Below are positions 44,805 to 53,644 of a DNA stretch of 64,000 bases, one piece after another. The notes beneath the pieces are model-generated. The model ran no database searches. It worked only from the letters and a program-made list of their open reading frames with translations, and was not told the origin of the DNA. Position 1 is the stretch's first letter; each line of letters opens with the position of its first letter. Location of the stretch: positions 1 to 64,000 of the forward strand of contig CAZAEQ010000007.1 of NCBI GenBank assembly GCA_964484185.1, written 5' to 3'. This DNA comes from F1-120-MAGs238 sp964484185. GTDB lineage: Bacteria > Planctomycetota > Phycisphaerae > Phycisphaerales > UBA1924. Position numbers and translations under genes: made by a program.

Positions 44805-46010
44805 TCACGCTATTGCATCCACGCGGAGTTCCACCCCGCAAAGATAAACGCCGGCGGGTTCATCCATGAACTCGCTGGCCGTCTCCTCGAATCCCCGCAT
44901 CGCATCCCTGCGCTCAGTTCCGTCCCGCTGGCGATCCTCCGCCTGACGTCCGCTGTTTCCAAGTTCAGATCCCGAACCTTGGTCGGTCCCCGACCCTCGT
45001 GAACTCTCTGCATTCAATCCCTGGAGATCGTCCATCCTGACAATCTCGATTTTCTCGACGCACACTCCATGCGCCTCCAGGGCTGAACGCAGCGATTCAA
45101 CATCATCAATCAGCAATTGCCGTGCCGAACTTTCGCTCGCCTCCACCCGCGCATTCACGCTTCCCGCCTTCGTCTCCACCCGAACTTTCAGCAATCCCAG
45201 ATTCTCGGGATTCATTCTCATTACAATCGTGCCACCCTCGCGCTTCACCGCCGCCGCCAGCGCCTTGGCCGTCTGCGCGACAAACTTATCCATATCCGCG
45301 TTGGGCGCTCTCTCTGCTACCACCACTTTGAACGCTGTCTTTCGACCCAGTGCCCCGAGTGCTTCAACCGCACTCACCTGCGAGTTCCTTCCTGTCCCAC
45401 TGCTGTTGTCATTCCCTGAACCAGTTCTTCCTAGTGCAACCGTTGCAACAACCGGAGCCATGTCCCCTGATGCGCCCATCGCATTTTCAGGTGTTTTCCC
45501 GTAATTTTCGTTGTATTTCACCACGTGGGCGGCTGGCTCGCCCTTTCCCGTCCCGCCTTGCGCTGCCGCCACTGAACCGGCCGCAATCACCGACTGCATC
45601 TGCCCAGGCTCAGCAGTTGTCTCCTTCGGATTCGCCGCCGCAGAGGCGGCACTGCTGTTTTCGCGGTGTACAAAACTCCGGGCATCCTTCCCCCGACCCA
45701 CATCCGCCTCAACGGCATCCCCTTCGCCCTTCACGGAGTTCATCTCATCCTGAACCTCACTCTTCAGCCCGCCCGCCACGTTCTCAGACCGAGATGCAAG
45801 TTGCTCCACCGCCACAAACGTCGGATCAATGTTGGACTGCATCGCCGCTGCAGCTCTCCCATTGACACTCTGCAATTCACGCGCAGTTTCCGCGGCAGAA
45901 ATCTGCGCCTCCAGCGCAATTCCAAACTCCTCACCTCGATCGCGCACGGTACCGCCTCGCCGCACTTCCTGTGCAACCGGTTCCGCGCCCAATCTGCTTG
46001 CTTCTATCAC
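44805..46010 (-). CDS. fliK: Flagellar hook-length control protein FliK-like
   Basis: 401 aa. The first 245 residues are low-complexity (Ala, Glu, Gly, Asn) and presumably unfolded, as expected for a molecular ruler. The C-terminal Flg_hook domain (about 250-350) has VMRMNPENLGLLKVRVETKA, VNARVEASESSARQLLIDDV and LRSALEAHGVCVEKIEI, a clear FliK signature. GTG start overlapping the preceding stop (GTGA). FliK determines hook length and triggers the FlhB switch. Confidence 0.9.
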   Translation of the reverse strand: MIEASRLGAEPVAQEVRRGGTVRDRGEEFGIALEAQISAAETARELQSVNGRAAAAMQSNIDPTFVAVEQLASRSENVAGGLKSEVQDEMNSVKGEGDAVEADVGRGKDARSFVHRENSSAASAAANPKETTAEPGQMQSVIAAGSVAAAQGGTGKGEPAAHVVKYNENYGKTPENAMGASGDMAPVVATVALGRTGSGNDNSSGTGRNSQVSAVEALGALGRKTAFKVVVAERAPNADMDKFVAQTAKALAAAVKREGGTIVMRMNPENLGLLKVRVETKAGSVNARVEASESSARQLLIDDVESLRSALEAHGVCVEKIEIVRMDDLQGLNAESSRGSGTDQGSGSELGNSGRQAEDRQRDGTERRDAMRGFEETASEFMDEPAGVYLCGVELRVDAIA

Positions 46011-46810
46011 TTCTGCGGTTCCTGCGGGAAAGGCCCATTTGCAAACGTACTCGCCCCCTCCTTCGGGGTGCTGGGTACCGGTTGCACTGTGCCAAATGCC
46101 CGCAGTCTCTCTAGCAACATCGCTGCCACTCTTGGATCTTCTTTCTGAAACTCGCCAATAACCTTGATCCGCATCCGCTCCTGCATCGCGTTCAAATACG
46201 CGACCACCTGCTTAATCGCCTTCTCCGCAGGTGCCTTCTCCCCGCTCCCCGCAACATCCGTCTTGGAAATCCCCGGCAGCGCGCCAACGTCTCCATTCAA
46301 AACCTGCTGCAAAAGGGACTTAGCCTCCGGAGCTTTCAACCCTTCAAGGACTCCCACCGCTTTCTTGAACTGCGGATTCAGAGCTCCGGTTTCCGCCGCC
46401 GCCAATGCCTCGCTGTGCTCCTTGTCAAGCTTCGCTTTCGTCTCCGAGTACATCCGCTTCGCCTCGGCAAGCGAATCTGACAAATCCGCAACCTCGCGCT
46501 CCAGCCGCTTGATCCGCTGCCGCTCCGCCTCATTGAGATCCGCTTTCATCCCTAGCTGCTGCTCCGCAGTCAATGGTGCCTTCTGCTTCTTTGCCTCTTC
46601 CGCCGCCTTCGCCTCGTCCGCTTTCTTCGTCGCTTCTTCAGCAACCTTTGCCGCCTCATCCTCTGCGTTCGTAGTCGTAAACAACTCACGCACCTTCTGC
46701 ACGCGCTCCTTGCTCAATCGATCACTCGTCTTGAGCCAGCCCGCAATCACGCCAAACGCCACCAGATTGGCGATCGCAATCACACACAATGCTGTCCATA
46801 CCGATTTCAT
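46007..46810 (-). CDS. MotE-like flagellar coiled-coil protein
   Basis: 267 aa. One N-terminal membrane helix (about 6-25), a long coiled coil rich in Ala, Lys and Glu (about 30-150) and a C-terminal helical domain (QVVAYLNAMQERMRIKVIGE, VAAMLLERLRAFG) resembling MgtE_N/MotE-type domains. The MotE/FlbB group is encoded next to fliJ or fliK and aids stator or export assembly. The call rests mainly on architecture and on the position between fliJ and fliK; stop and start overlaps couple it to both. Confidence 0.65.
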   Translation of the reverse strand: MKSVWTALCVIAIANLVAFGVIAGWLKTSDRLSKERVQKVRELFTTTNAEDEAAKVAEEATKKADEAKAAEEAKKQKAPLTAEQQLGMKADLNEAERQRIKRLEREVADLSDSLAEAKRMYSETKAKLDKEHSEALAAAETGALNPQFKKAVGVLEGLKAPEAKSLLQQVLNGDVGALPGISKTDVAGSGEKAPAEKAIKQVVAYLNAMQERMRIKVIGEFQKEDPRVAAMLLERLRAFGTVQPVPSTPKEGASTFANGPFPQEPQK

Positions 46811-47271
46811 ATCGCCACCTCAACTTCTCTTCTCGCTGCACTCATGATGCTGATTTCATCTAATTCCGCGGCCTCTTTCCGATCCAATTCTCTCCTCCAG
46901 GCCTCCATTCGTGCCTGCTTCAAATTCTCAATCGCCTTCCGCGCCGCGCTCGCCGCCCGCAATTCCTCTCGCGCCCGCACCAGCTTCTCATGCACGCCTG
47001 ACAACGCAATCGCATACTGCTGAATCTTCGCCGTCAATCGAAACGATGCGTGTATCTGCATCTTCACCGCCGCCAGATTCACCACCGCCCCACTTCCAAG
47101 TTCCTCCCGCAATCCCATCTTTTCGTGCGAGATACTCCCCTGCAAATCGCGGATCACATCCTCAAGCATCAGCCGCTTTCCATCCAGCTCCGCAACCGCC
47201 ATCTGCTTAGCACGCTCAACCGCCGTCCGCTGACGCAGCACCGCTTCAAGTTCAAAGACAAACTTCGCCAT
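46807..47271 (-). CDS. fliJ: Flagellar export chaperone FliJ
   Basis: About 154 aa, almost all coiled coil. It begins MAKFVFELEAVLRQRTAVER, the family start, and continues with Ala/Glu/Lys heptads. FliJ binds the FliI ATPase and FlhA. A longer in-frame start at 47301 lies inside fliI and is less likely. The 3' end overlaps the next gene by 4 bp. Confidence 0.9.
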   Translation of the reverse strand: MAKFVFELEAVLRQRTAVERAKQMAVAELDGKRLMLEDVIRDLQGSISHEKMGLREELGSGAVVNLAAVKMQIHASFRLTAKIQQYAIALSGVHEKLVRAREELRAASAARKAIENLKQARMEAWRRELDRKEAAELDEISIMSAARREVEVAI

Positions 47272-47278
47272 CTGCTGC

Positions 47279-48631
47279 TTACCCCGCTCTCTTCTTGCCA
47301 TACTTCGTCAGTAGTTCCTGCGACTGCGCTGCCAGTTTCAGCAATACCTGCCTCGATTCCTCAAACACCGCCGCATCACTTCCACTCTGCCGCAGCAACC
47401 CATTAATCGACTTCTCCATATCAATCGCGACGTCGTACTCGGCGTTGCTCCCGCGTGCATACGCCCCAATCTGCACAAGGTCCTCAACCTCGCGATACAA
47501 CGCCAGCAATCTCACAGCCTGCGACCGCGCTGCCGCATGTTCCTTGCTGATCACATCCCCCGCCACGCGCGAAATCGAATCCAGCACATCAATCGCCGGA
47601 TAGTGCGCACGCTGCGCCAGTTTCCTCGACAACATGATGTGACCATCAAGAATCCCACGCGCTGCATCGGCCACCGGCTCCGTCATGTCATCGCCTTCAA
47701 CTAGCACCGTGTACAACCCAGTCACCGACCCGCCGCGCTCCCCACCAACCCCTTCAATCGACCCCGCCCGCTCCAGCAGCAAACTCAACTGCGAAAACAC
47801 GCTCGGCGTATATCCCTTCGTCGCCGGCGGCTCGCCCACGCTCAATCCAATCTGCCGCTGCGCATGGGCAAACCGCGTAATCGAATCCATCATCAAGAGC
47901 ACATCCATCCCCGCATCGCGAAAATACTCCGCTGTCGTCGCCGCCGCCTTCGCCGCCCGCAACCGCATCAACGGCGATTCATCGCCAGTCGCCACAATCA
48001 CCACACTCCGCGCCAATCCTTCCGCGCCCAAACTGTGCTCAATAAAATCCTTCACTTCTCTGCCGCGTTCACCAATCAATCCAATCACATTCACATCCGC
48101 ATTCGTCCGCCGCGCAATCTGCCCCATCAGCGTCGACTTGCCTACGCCCGGTCCCGCAAACACACCCATTCTCTGCCCGCGACCCAGCGGCGTCATCAGA
48201 TCAATCGCCCGAATTCCCGTAAATAGCGGCTCAGATATCCTCTTCCTTTCCATCGCCCCCAGCGGCCGCGGCGACAGCGGCCGCGGCGATGTCAACCGCA
48301 CCGGCCCCTTCCCATCGATCGGTTCGCCAAGCCCATTCAGTACTCGCCCCAGCATCTGCCGCCCGACGCCAAGCATCTGCGCAACTTGCTCACCAACCAC
48401 GCTGTCGCCCGGTCGAATTCCACCCGCTTGCCCAAGCAACATCACAATCGCTCGCTCGCGACTGAACCCGACAATTTCACCAAGCGTGCCGCCAACTCTC
48501 ACGAGCGAACCGACCGGAAGCGCAAGATCATCCACAAGCACTGTCAACCCGCGCAGATCCGCCGCCCGACCTGTGAATTTCAAGGGCTGCATCGCTTTCA
48601 CCGACGCAATTGCATCAGCGAGCATGCTCAT
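47279..48631 (-). CDS. fliI: Flagellar export ATPase FliI
   Basis: 450 aa. Hexameric ATPase of the flagellar type III export apparatus, related to F1 beta. Walker A is GVFAGPGVGKSTLMGQIA; Walker B lies in DVLLMMDSITRFAHAQ; the GLIGERGREVKDFIE and SGRYPAR-type loop is replaced by the usual YTPSVFSQL and GSIEGVGGERGGSVTG elements. The short N-terminus lacks obvious FliH-binding repeats. The ATG overlaps the fliH stop (ATGA). Confidence 0.96.
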   Translation of the reverse strand: MSMLADAIASVKAMQPLKFTGRAADLRGLTVLVDDLALPVGSLVRVGGTLGEIVGFSRERAIVMLLGQAGGIRPGDSVVGEQVAQMLGVGRQMLGRVLNGLGEPIDGKGPVRLTSPRPLSPRPLGAMERKRISEPLFTGIRAIDLMTPLGRGQRMGVFAGPGVGKSTLMGQIARRTNADVNVIGLIGERGREVKDFIEHSLGAEGLARSVVIVATGDESPLMRLRAAKAAATTAEYFRDAGMDVLLMMDSITRFAHAQRQIGLSVGEPPATKGYTPSVFSQLSLLLERAGSIEGVGGERGGSVTGLYTVLVEGDDMTEPVADAARGILDGHIMLSRKLAQRAHYPAIDVLDSISRVAGDVISKEHAAARSQAVRLLALYREVEDLVQIGAYARGSNAEYDVAIDMEKSINGLLRQSGSDAAVFEESRQVLLKLAAQSQELLTKYGKKRAG

Positions 48632-49374
48632 CGGTCTCCCCCATCATCGCGAACCCCAGGCATAATCGAGTCTGCAATCCGTTGAATCTGAACTTCGATC
48701 GAAGCATCTATCTCGCCGCCCACACCGCCAGCGCCGCCCATCTCTCTTGCCATCTTGGCGATACACGAGCCGCGCGACACACTCTCACTGATCTGCAGCT
48801 CCACGTGCACGCGCGCAGAGCAGGTCTTGATGATTTCCGGCATCAGCTCTTCAACAACTTTCTGGTCATCAGCATGTACCAGTATCACGAGTCTGGTCGG
48901 CGCGGCGAGCGAAGCAAGCACCGCTTGAATCTGCCGCGATGCGACTTCTCTGTCTGTGTCAACTGCTCGCTTGATGACCTTCTCTGCAATCGCCAGCGCG
49001 AGCGTCAGCACATCCTCATGGGCTGATGCATAGAGCGCATCACGATTTGCGATGAACTCGACCAACTGCTGCTTCCATGCACGCTCAAGCCCTGCGCATC
49101 GATCCTTGCCTTCAGTCAGAGCCTGCTTGAAGCCTGCTTCCGTTCCCTGCTTTAACCCTTCTGCATAGCCCGCAGTTTTTCCTGATGCGAACCCCTCTTC
49201 TTTTGCGCCTTCAAGTAACTTTGTTCGCTCGGCGTGCGCTTCACGAATCACGTCGCGTGCTTTCCCGACTGCCTGCTCCTTCAGCGAATCACCCTGCCGC
49301 ACCAGGTCTCCAAGGTGCAGCACGATCGCATCTTTTGCGACCTGGTCACGACTGGCCTGACGAATGAGCGCCAT
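48628..49374 (-). CDS. fliH: Flagellar assembly protein FliH
   Basis: 248 aa. Negative regulator and stator of FliI. The middle has Gly/Ala-spaced helical repeats (EEGFASGKTAGYAEGLKQGT), and the C-terminal region has LALAIAEKVIKRAVDTDREV and the ESVSRGSCIAKMA motif seen in FliH/HrpE/YscL proteins. It precedes fliI with a 4-bp overlap. Confidence 0.9.
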   Translation of the reverse strand: MALIRQASRDQVAKDAIVLHLGDLVRQGDSLKEQAVGKARDVIREAHAERTKLLEGAKEEGFASGKTAGYAEGLKQGTEAGFKQALTEGKDRCAGLERAWKQQLVEFIANRDALYASAHEDVLTLALAIAEKVIKRAVDTDREVASRQIQAVLASLAAPTRLVILVHADDQKVVEELMPEIIKTCSARVHVELQISESVSRGSCIAKMAREMGGAGGVGGEIDASIEVQIQRIADSIMPGVRDDGGDR

Positions 49375-49403
49375 ACTTCCTGTTCTCTCTACCTGATCTG
49401 ATC

Positions 49404-50444
49404 CTAAACAATCAGATCCTCATCACCGCCGCGACCCTGAATCACAACTTCGCCCGATTCTTCCAGTCGCCGCACGACATCGACTATGCGCTGCTGCGCA
49501 GCCTCGACATCGCTCACCTTGACTGGACCCATGAACTGCATTTCCTCCCCGATCAATTGCGCTGCCCGTTCTGACATGTTCTTGAAGATCTTGGTCTTCA
49601 GCTCTTCGCTCGCCGTCTTGAGCGCCAGCGCAAGCTCCTCGTTATCAACTTCCTTCAGCACAGCTTGTATGCCCTTGTCGTTCACCATCTTCACATCTTC
49701 AAACACAAACATCAATCGCCGGATCTGTTCAACCAGATCAGGATCATCTGATTCAAGCCCTTCCAGAATCCCCTTCTCCGTCGCCCGATCCGCAAGGTTC
49801 AAAATCTCCGACACCGTCGGCACGCCGCCCGCCTTTTCCATGCTCTGCGTCAACATGCTCGAAAGTCTTGATTCCAGGCCCTTTTCAACTTCCCGAATCA
49901 CTTCTGGATTCGTCTGCTCCATATTCGCCACGCGCTTGATAACTTCAAGCTGCTTTTGAATCGGCAATCCGCTCAAAATCTCCGCCGCCTTGTGATGCGG
50001 CAGGTGACACAAAATCAGCGCAATTGTCTGCGGATGTTCTTCCTGGATAAACGTCAGCAAGTTCTCGCTCTCAGCTCGCTGCAAAAATGCAAACGGTGTT
50101 CGCTGAACCTGTGTCTGAATCTGTGCCAGCACTCGATCCGCCTGCTTCGGATCCATCGAATCCTTCAGAATGCTCTTGGCAAATTCGAGGTTGCCCTCTG
50201 CTATGAGATCTGATGCAAGCGAAAGGCCGTAAAACTCCGACACCACAGCTTCTTGAAATGCTGGCGGAACCCGCCCAAGCCCGGCTACCTGCCGAGTCAC
50301 TTCTTCCACCTCTTCAGGCGAGAGACTTTTGAGCACCTTTCCCGCGGCAACTGGACCTACAGACAACAGCAGGATCGCCGCCTTGGTGACCCCATCCAGC
50401 ATCTCTGGCTTTTCAGGAAGTTTTCCGATTGCGCCGCGACCCAT
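49404..50444 (-). CDS. fliG: Flagellar motor switch protein FliG
   Basis: 346 aa rotor protein that touches the stator and FliF. Clear FliG features: KAAILLLSVGPVAAGKVLKS, the EEHPQTIALILCHLPHHKAA armadillo-repeat start, and the C-terminal torque helix SEELKTKIFKNMSERAAQLI with the conserved charged residues. An ATG at 50444 directly follows a GTG at 50447; GGAG precedes both. Confidence 0.97.
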   Translation of the reverse strand: MGRGAIGKLPEKPEMLDGVTKAAILLLSVGPVAAGKVLKSLSPEEVEEVTRQVAGLGRVPPAFQEAVVSEFYGLSLASDLIAEGNLEFAKSILKDSMDPKQADRVLAQIQTQVQRTPFAFLQRAESENLLTFIQEEHPQTIALILCHLPHHKAAEILSGLPIQKQLEVIKRVANMEQTNPEVIREVEKGLESRLSSMLTQSMEKAGGVPTVSEILNLADRATEKGILEGLESDDPDLVEQIRRLMFVFEDVKMVNDKGIQAVLKEVDNEELALALKTASEELKTKIFKNMSERAAQLIGEEMQFMGPVKVSDVEAAQQRIVDVVRRLEESGEVVIQGRGGDEDLIV

Positions 50445-50462
50445 CACTGCTCCGTTCTACAT

Positions 50463-52184
50463 TCATGCATCTGCCGACATCCATCGCCGCATGAGCTTTG
50501 CTGCTCCATCGGGCGATCCGTTCACATACTCACTCACGCTCTCAATCATTTTCTGATTCTGTACCGCTTCCTCATTCACTTCGATGCCTTCCAGCGGCGT
50601 TTCCCCTTCTGTCGCCTCACCAATCAAGTCGCTCTTTAAATTCATGTCGGCTGGCACACCAACAAGTTCCTCGGCGCTTGGCATATCAATCTTCTTGCCT
50701 GCCTTCTTCACCATCATCACCATCATGGTCAGGGCTGCAATCGCCAGCACCGAGACCACTGCCTTGTCAATCAGTCCCGACCCCAGTGCAAATCCGCCAA
50801 TGCTCCCGCCTCCGGTCGACAACATGCCAAGCCCGCTCATGCCGTTCGCCGCCGGCCCCATCGATGTCGCCACAGATTCACCGGGCACCAGCGACACAAT
50901 GACCTCGCCCTCAACTGTCCCCTCCGCCGAATGCGCCCGCAAGTGCGGCTTGACCGCCGCCATGATCGATGCCTGCTCGGTCTTGAATCTGGCATCGACT
51001 TCCTGCTCGGTCGGATCCACATCCGGCTTGGTCGGGTCTTTCTTGTCCCCCTCTTTCGCCGGCGGCTTGAGCAGGTTCACGATGTAGCCCTTTGGCACAT
51101 TGATACTGGCGACCAGGCTGGTCGGCATGCCGCGGGGATCGATGATGTTCTTTTCCTCTGTACCGATCTTGGATTCAAACTCGCTTTCGTTTGTCTCCTG
51201 ATCCATTTTCGAGCCCTTGCCCGAAGAAGATCGGCTTATATCCGCGGCCTGATTTGACCGAGGCCCCGGTTCTGCGCCGCGTCCAGTTTCTCCCTGCGTC
51301 GTCTTGTTTCCGGTCTCCTTCTTAATCAGCGAAACAGTCCCTTCACCTACTGGCAGAGCCTTGGTCACTTTCGCGGTCATGCTCGTGACATCGACCTGCG
51401 CGGTCACTGCAACCGTCGCGCCATGGATATAGGCCAGCAAATCTCCCAGCTTCTGCTGCATCTGGTCTTCAACCTTCTTGGCATGCTCCAGATACGTCGT
51501 CGCCACCATTTCATCATCGCGCGTTGGCCTTCTTTGGCGGCCTGTCGATGCGTCAATCACCTTGATATTGGATATGTCCAGCCCCGACTTTGCTCCCGCC
51601 AGCAATCCCGCAATCGCATCAACGGTGTTCTGATTGAGCACGCTTCCCGGACGCATCCAGACCGTAATCGCCGCGGTTGGCCTGCGCACTGCAGAGCCCA
51701 GCCCCATCGCCTGCGGCGAGTCGAGAACTACCTGGGCCGTCTTCACCCCGCCAAAATTCGAGATCAGCCTGGCCAGAAAGTTGTTCAGGTCCATGTTGTA
51801 GAACTGATCACTCTGGTGCCGCGAGGTGTACCAGGTCTGCTTTTCCAGCGTGTTTTTGAAGAGGGTCGAAATGTCCTGCGGCAGGCGCCCCGCCTCTGCA
51901 ACCGCACCCCTCGCCATCCATTCCATATCCGGCGGCACTTCCAGAACCGTGATCGCTCGGTACTTGATGTTCTGTTCTTTGAGGACCAGTGCCGCGGCCT
52001 GCTGCTCAGACTGCGTCGCACCGGGGAGTAGCTCAACCCACTCTTTCTTGCCGGTCACCTGATTTACCACATAGCCCATGAGGCCGATGACGACAACGAC
52101 CAGGAAGATCATCATCAGGTGAGTAGCAGACAGCTCACCCAGGTACTTGCGGATTGATGCCAATGCGCGGCGTAGCGAATCCAC
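50463..52184 (-). CDS. fliF: Flagellar MS-ring protein FliF
   Basis: 573 aa. Two transmembrane helices (about 23-42 and near residue 475) flank the periplasmic ring-building motifs, with WVELLPGATQSEQQAAALVL and LARLISNFGGVKTAQVVLDS. A long polar insert at about 300-360 is Ser/Glu/Lys-rich. The C-terminal end (KMIESVSEYVNGSPDGAAKL) is the FliG-binding tail. GTG start with GGAGG at 7 nt. Confidence 0.95.
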   Translation of the reverse strand: MDSLRRALASIRKYLGELSATHLMMIFLVVVVIGLMGYVVNQVTGKKEWVELLPGATQSEQQAAALVLKEQNIKYRAITVLEVPPDMEWMARGAVAEAGRLPQDISTLFKNTLEKQTWYTSRHQSDQFYNMDLNNFLARLISNFGGVKTAQVVLDSPQAMGLGSAVRRPTAAITVWMRPGSVLNQNTVDAIAGLLAGAKSGLDISNIKVIDASTGRQRRPTRDDEMVATTYLEHAKKVEDQMQQKLGDLLAYIHGATVAVTAQVDVTSMTAKVTKALPVGEGTVSLIKKETGNKTTQGETGRGAEPGPRSNQAADISRSSSGKGSKMDQETNESEFESKIGTEEKNIIDPRGMPTSLVASINVPKGYIVNLLKPPAKEGDKKDPTKPDVDPTEQEVDARFKTEQASIMAAVKPHLRAHSAEGTVEGEVIVSLVPGESVATSMGPAANGMSGLGMLSTGGGSIGGFALGSGLIDKAVVSVLAIAALTMMVMMVKKAGKKIDMPSAEELVGVPADMNLKSDLIGEATEGETPLEGIEVNEEAVQNQKMIESVSEYVNGSPDGAAKLMRRWMSADA

Positions 52185-52211
52185 AGTTGGCCTCCATGCC
52201 TCAAAAGTTCA

Positions 52212-52226
52212 CATGCCTCCGGCATG
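52212..52226 (-). other. Short hairpin before fliF
   Basis: CATGCC (52212-52217) / GGCATG (52221-52226) with a 3-nt loop; followed on the minus strand by ACTTTTG. It lies in the 173-bp fliE-fliF gap and is one of two hairpins there. Confidence 0.4.
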
Positions 52227-52294
52227 CGTGGTCAGAGAATGACCGACTGGGAGTATTCGGTTGCTGGAGGGCTGCACCTTGAAATAGAATCGAA

Positions 52295-52313
52295 CCTTGC
52301 GCAGTGCGCAAGG
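52295..52313 (-). other. GC-rich hairpin in the fliE-fliF gap
   Basis: Eight-bp perfect stem CCTTGCGC (52295-52302) / GCGCAAGG (52306-52313), loop AGT. No T run follows on the minus strand, so it is not a typical terminator; an mRNA-processing or stability element is possible. Confidence 0.5.
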
Positions 52314-52357
52314 ATTGCCTGCCGAAGCTGCGCGTATTGCCTACTGGTTCGCGTTAT

Positions 52358-52660
52358 TCAGACGCGGATCTGTTTCACTTCGTCGTACGCCTCAACCACT
52401 TTGTTGCGGAGGCTCTGAAGCATGCGGAACGCCGTGTCCGCTTTTTGTGTCGCCAGAATCACACCTTCAAGATCATCACGCCGCCCCGCCTGCAAGTCTT
52501 CAATCGCCCGATTCGCATCGACCTGCAACTCATTCACATCGTTGAGGTTCTTGAGCAAGACATCTTTGAAGCCGGGCTGGTTGGCATCACTCTGCTGTTT
52601 CTGAGCAGGTGCAAATCGATTCGCGCCTTGTGATCCACTGATAAACCCAAGCGGGTCCAT
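52358..52660 (-). CDS. fliE: Flagellar hook-basal body protein FliE
   Basis: 100 aa, standard size. FliE joins the MS ring to the rod. The C-terminal region FRMLQSLRNKVVEAYDEVKQ is the family signature and the middle has FKDVLLKNLNDVNELQVDA. It follows flgC by 60 bp and precedes fliF by 173 bp. Confidence 0.95.
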   Translation of the reverse strand: MDPLGFISGSQGANRFAPAQKQQSDANQPGFKDVLLKNLNDVNELQVDANRAIEDLQAGRRDDLEGVILATQKADTAFRMLQSLRNKVVEAYDEVKQIRV

Positions 52661-52720
52661 AATCTCACGATCTCCTCAAGCCCAAACTACCGCACTTTAC
52701 ATGCCATCCGCGGCCAAATC

Positions 52721-53149
52721 TTACACCAGCATACGCAGCGCAGCCGCAATCATCGACTTGGTCGCATCGGCGGCTGCAACATTGGCCTCATACGCCCGCG
52801 ATGCCTCCATCATGTTGACCTGCTCAACTACCGGATTCACATTGGGCATCGGGACATATCCCTTGTGCGGACCCAATTTGTCCGCCATCGGATTGTCCGG
52901 ATCCCATTTGTACTGGTTCGGCGATTGATCTTGCTCAATCTCCGCAACGTGCACTCCCAGAGCCTTGCCAAACGGGGTTGTCGCCGATGGGTCGCCAGGA
53001 GCAAAGAACACCTTGCGGGCGCGATAGGGTTCACTTACCCCATCCGAGTTCAAGATCACATCTTTATTCGCATAATTGGCGGCGATCGACGCCTGCCGTG
53101 TCCGCTGGGCCACCATGCCGCTGACTGAGATATCGAGGATTCCGTACAT
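52721..53149 (-). CDS. flgC: Flagellar proximal rod protein FlgC
   Basis: 142 aa. N-terminus LDISVSGMVAQRTRQASIAA and the C-terminal VNPVVEQVNMMEASRAYEAN, then VAAADATKSM, are FlgC signatures. The usual Asn-rich ANNxAN motif appears as AANYANKDV. ATG with AAGGA upstream, 16 bp after flgB. Confidence 0.95.
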   Translation of the reverse strand: MYGILDISVSGMVAQRTRQASIAANYANKDVILNSDGVSEPYRARKVFFAPGDPSATTPFGKALGVHVAEIEQDQSPNQYKWDPDNPMADKLGPHKGYVPMPNVNPVVEQVNMMEASRAYEANVAAADATKSMIAAALRMLV

Positions 53150-53165
53150 GGTCAGTCCTTAGGTG

Positions 53166-53603
53166 TTAGGCCCGCTGAGCGATTGCCGAACGCAAGATGT
53201 CGTACCGGCTGCGAAGAAGTTCAGATGACATGCGGAAGACCAGCCCGTTTTCCACGTTGTCCTGCATCAGCCGTTCCAGGTCCCGGTTGTTGCGATCATG
53301 GAAAAGGATGCCTTCCTGCGGCGTACCGGGCTTGAGTTTCAATGTCCCGTTCGAGTTCTTCTTAAGTTCCGAAGTCTCCCCCCAGGACAGGGTGCCGGAG
53401 AGTTCTTTGCCGCCCTGCCGCCGCTTGTCGATCGCCTCGCCCAGCATTTTCTGGAAGCCAGAGACCGAAACATCAGCAGGTTGAAAGTCGGGAGTCTCAG
53501 CGTTGGCGATATTGTGGGCGATCAACCGCTGGCGCTGACCTGCGAATCGCATGGTCATTTCCAGGACTGGGATCGAACCACCGTTTATCAGCTCGCTGAT
53601 CAT
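53166..53603 (-). CDS. flgB: Flagellar proximal rod protein FlgB
   Basis: 145 aa. The conserved IPVLEMTMRFAGQRQRLIAH followed by NIANAETPDF identifies FlgB. ATG 53603 is the only start that fits the family; the open frame extends upstream to 53777 through a different gene's end. No Shine-Dalgarno precedes it, and a sigma-54-type promoter lies 15 bp before the start codon. It is the first gene of the flagellar locus. Confidence 0.92.
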   Translation of the reverse strand: MISELINGGSIPVLEMTMRFAGQRQRLIAHNIANAETPDFQPADVSVSGFQKMLGEAIDKRRQGGKELSGTLSWGETSELKKNSNGTLKLKPGTPQEGILFHDRNNRDLERLMQDNVENGLVFRMSSELLRSRYDILRSAIAQRA

Positions 53604-53617
53604 TAACGAGTTGCTTC

Positions 53618-53633
53618 GCAAATGGCGGGCCAA
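53618..53633 (-). promoter_or_regulatory. Sigma-54-type promoter of flgB
   Basis: Minus-strand TTGGCCCGCCATTTGC: GG and GC separated by exactly 10 bp, with TTGGC and TTGC cores. It predicts transcription from about 53606, 3 nt before the flgB ATG. It differs at one position of TGGCACG. Confidence 0.5.
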
Positions 53634-53644
53634 GAACTGGCCAT

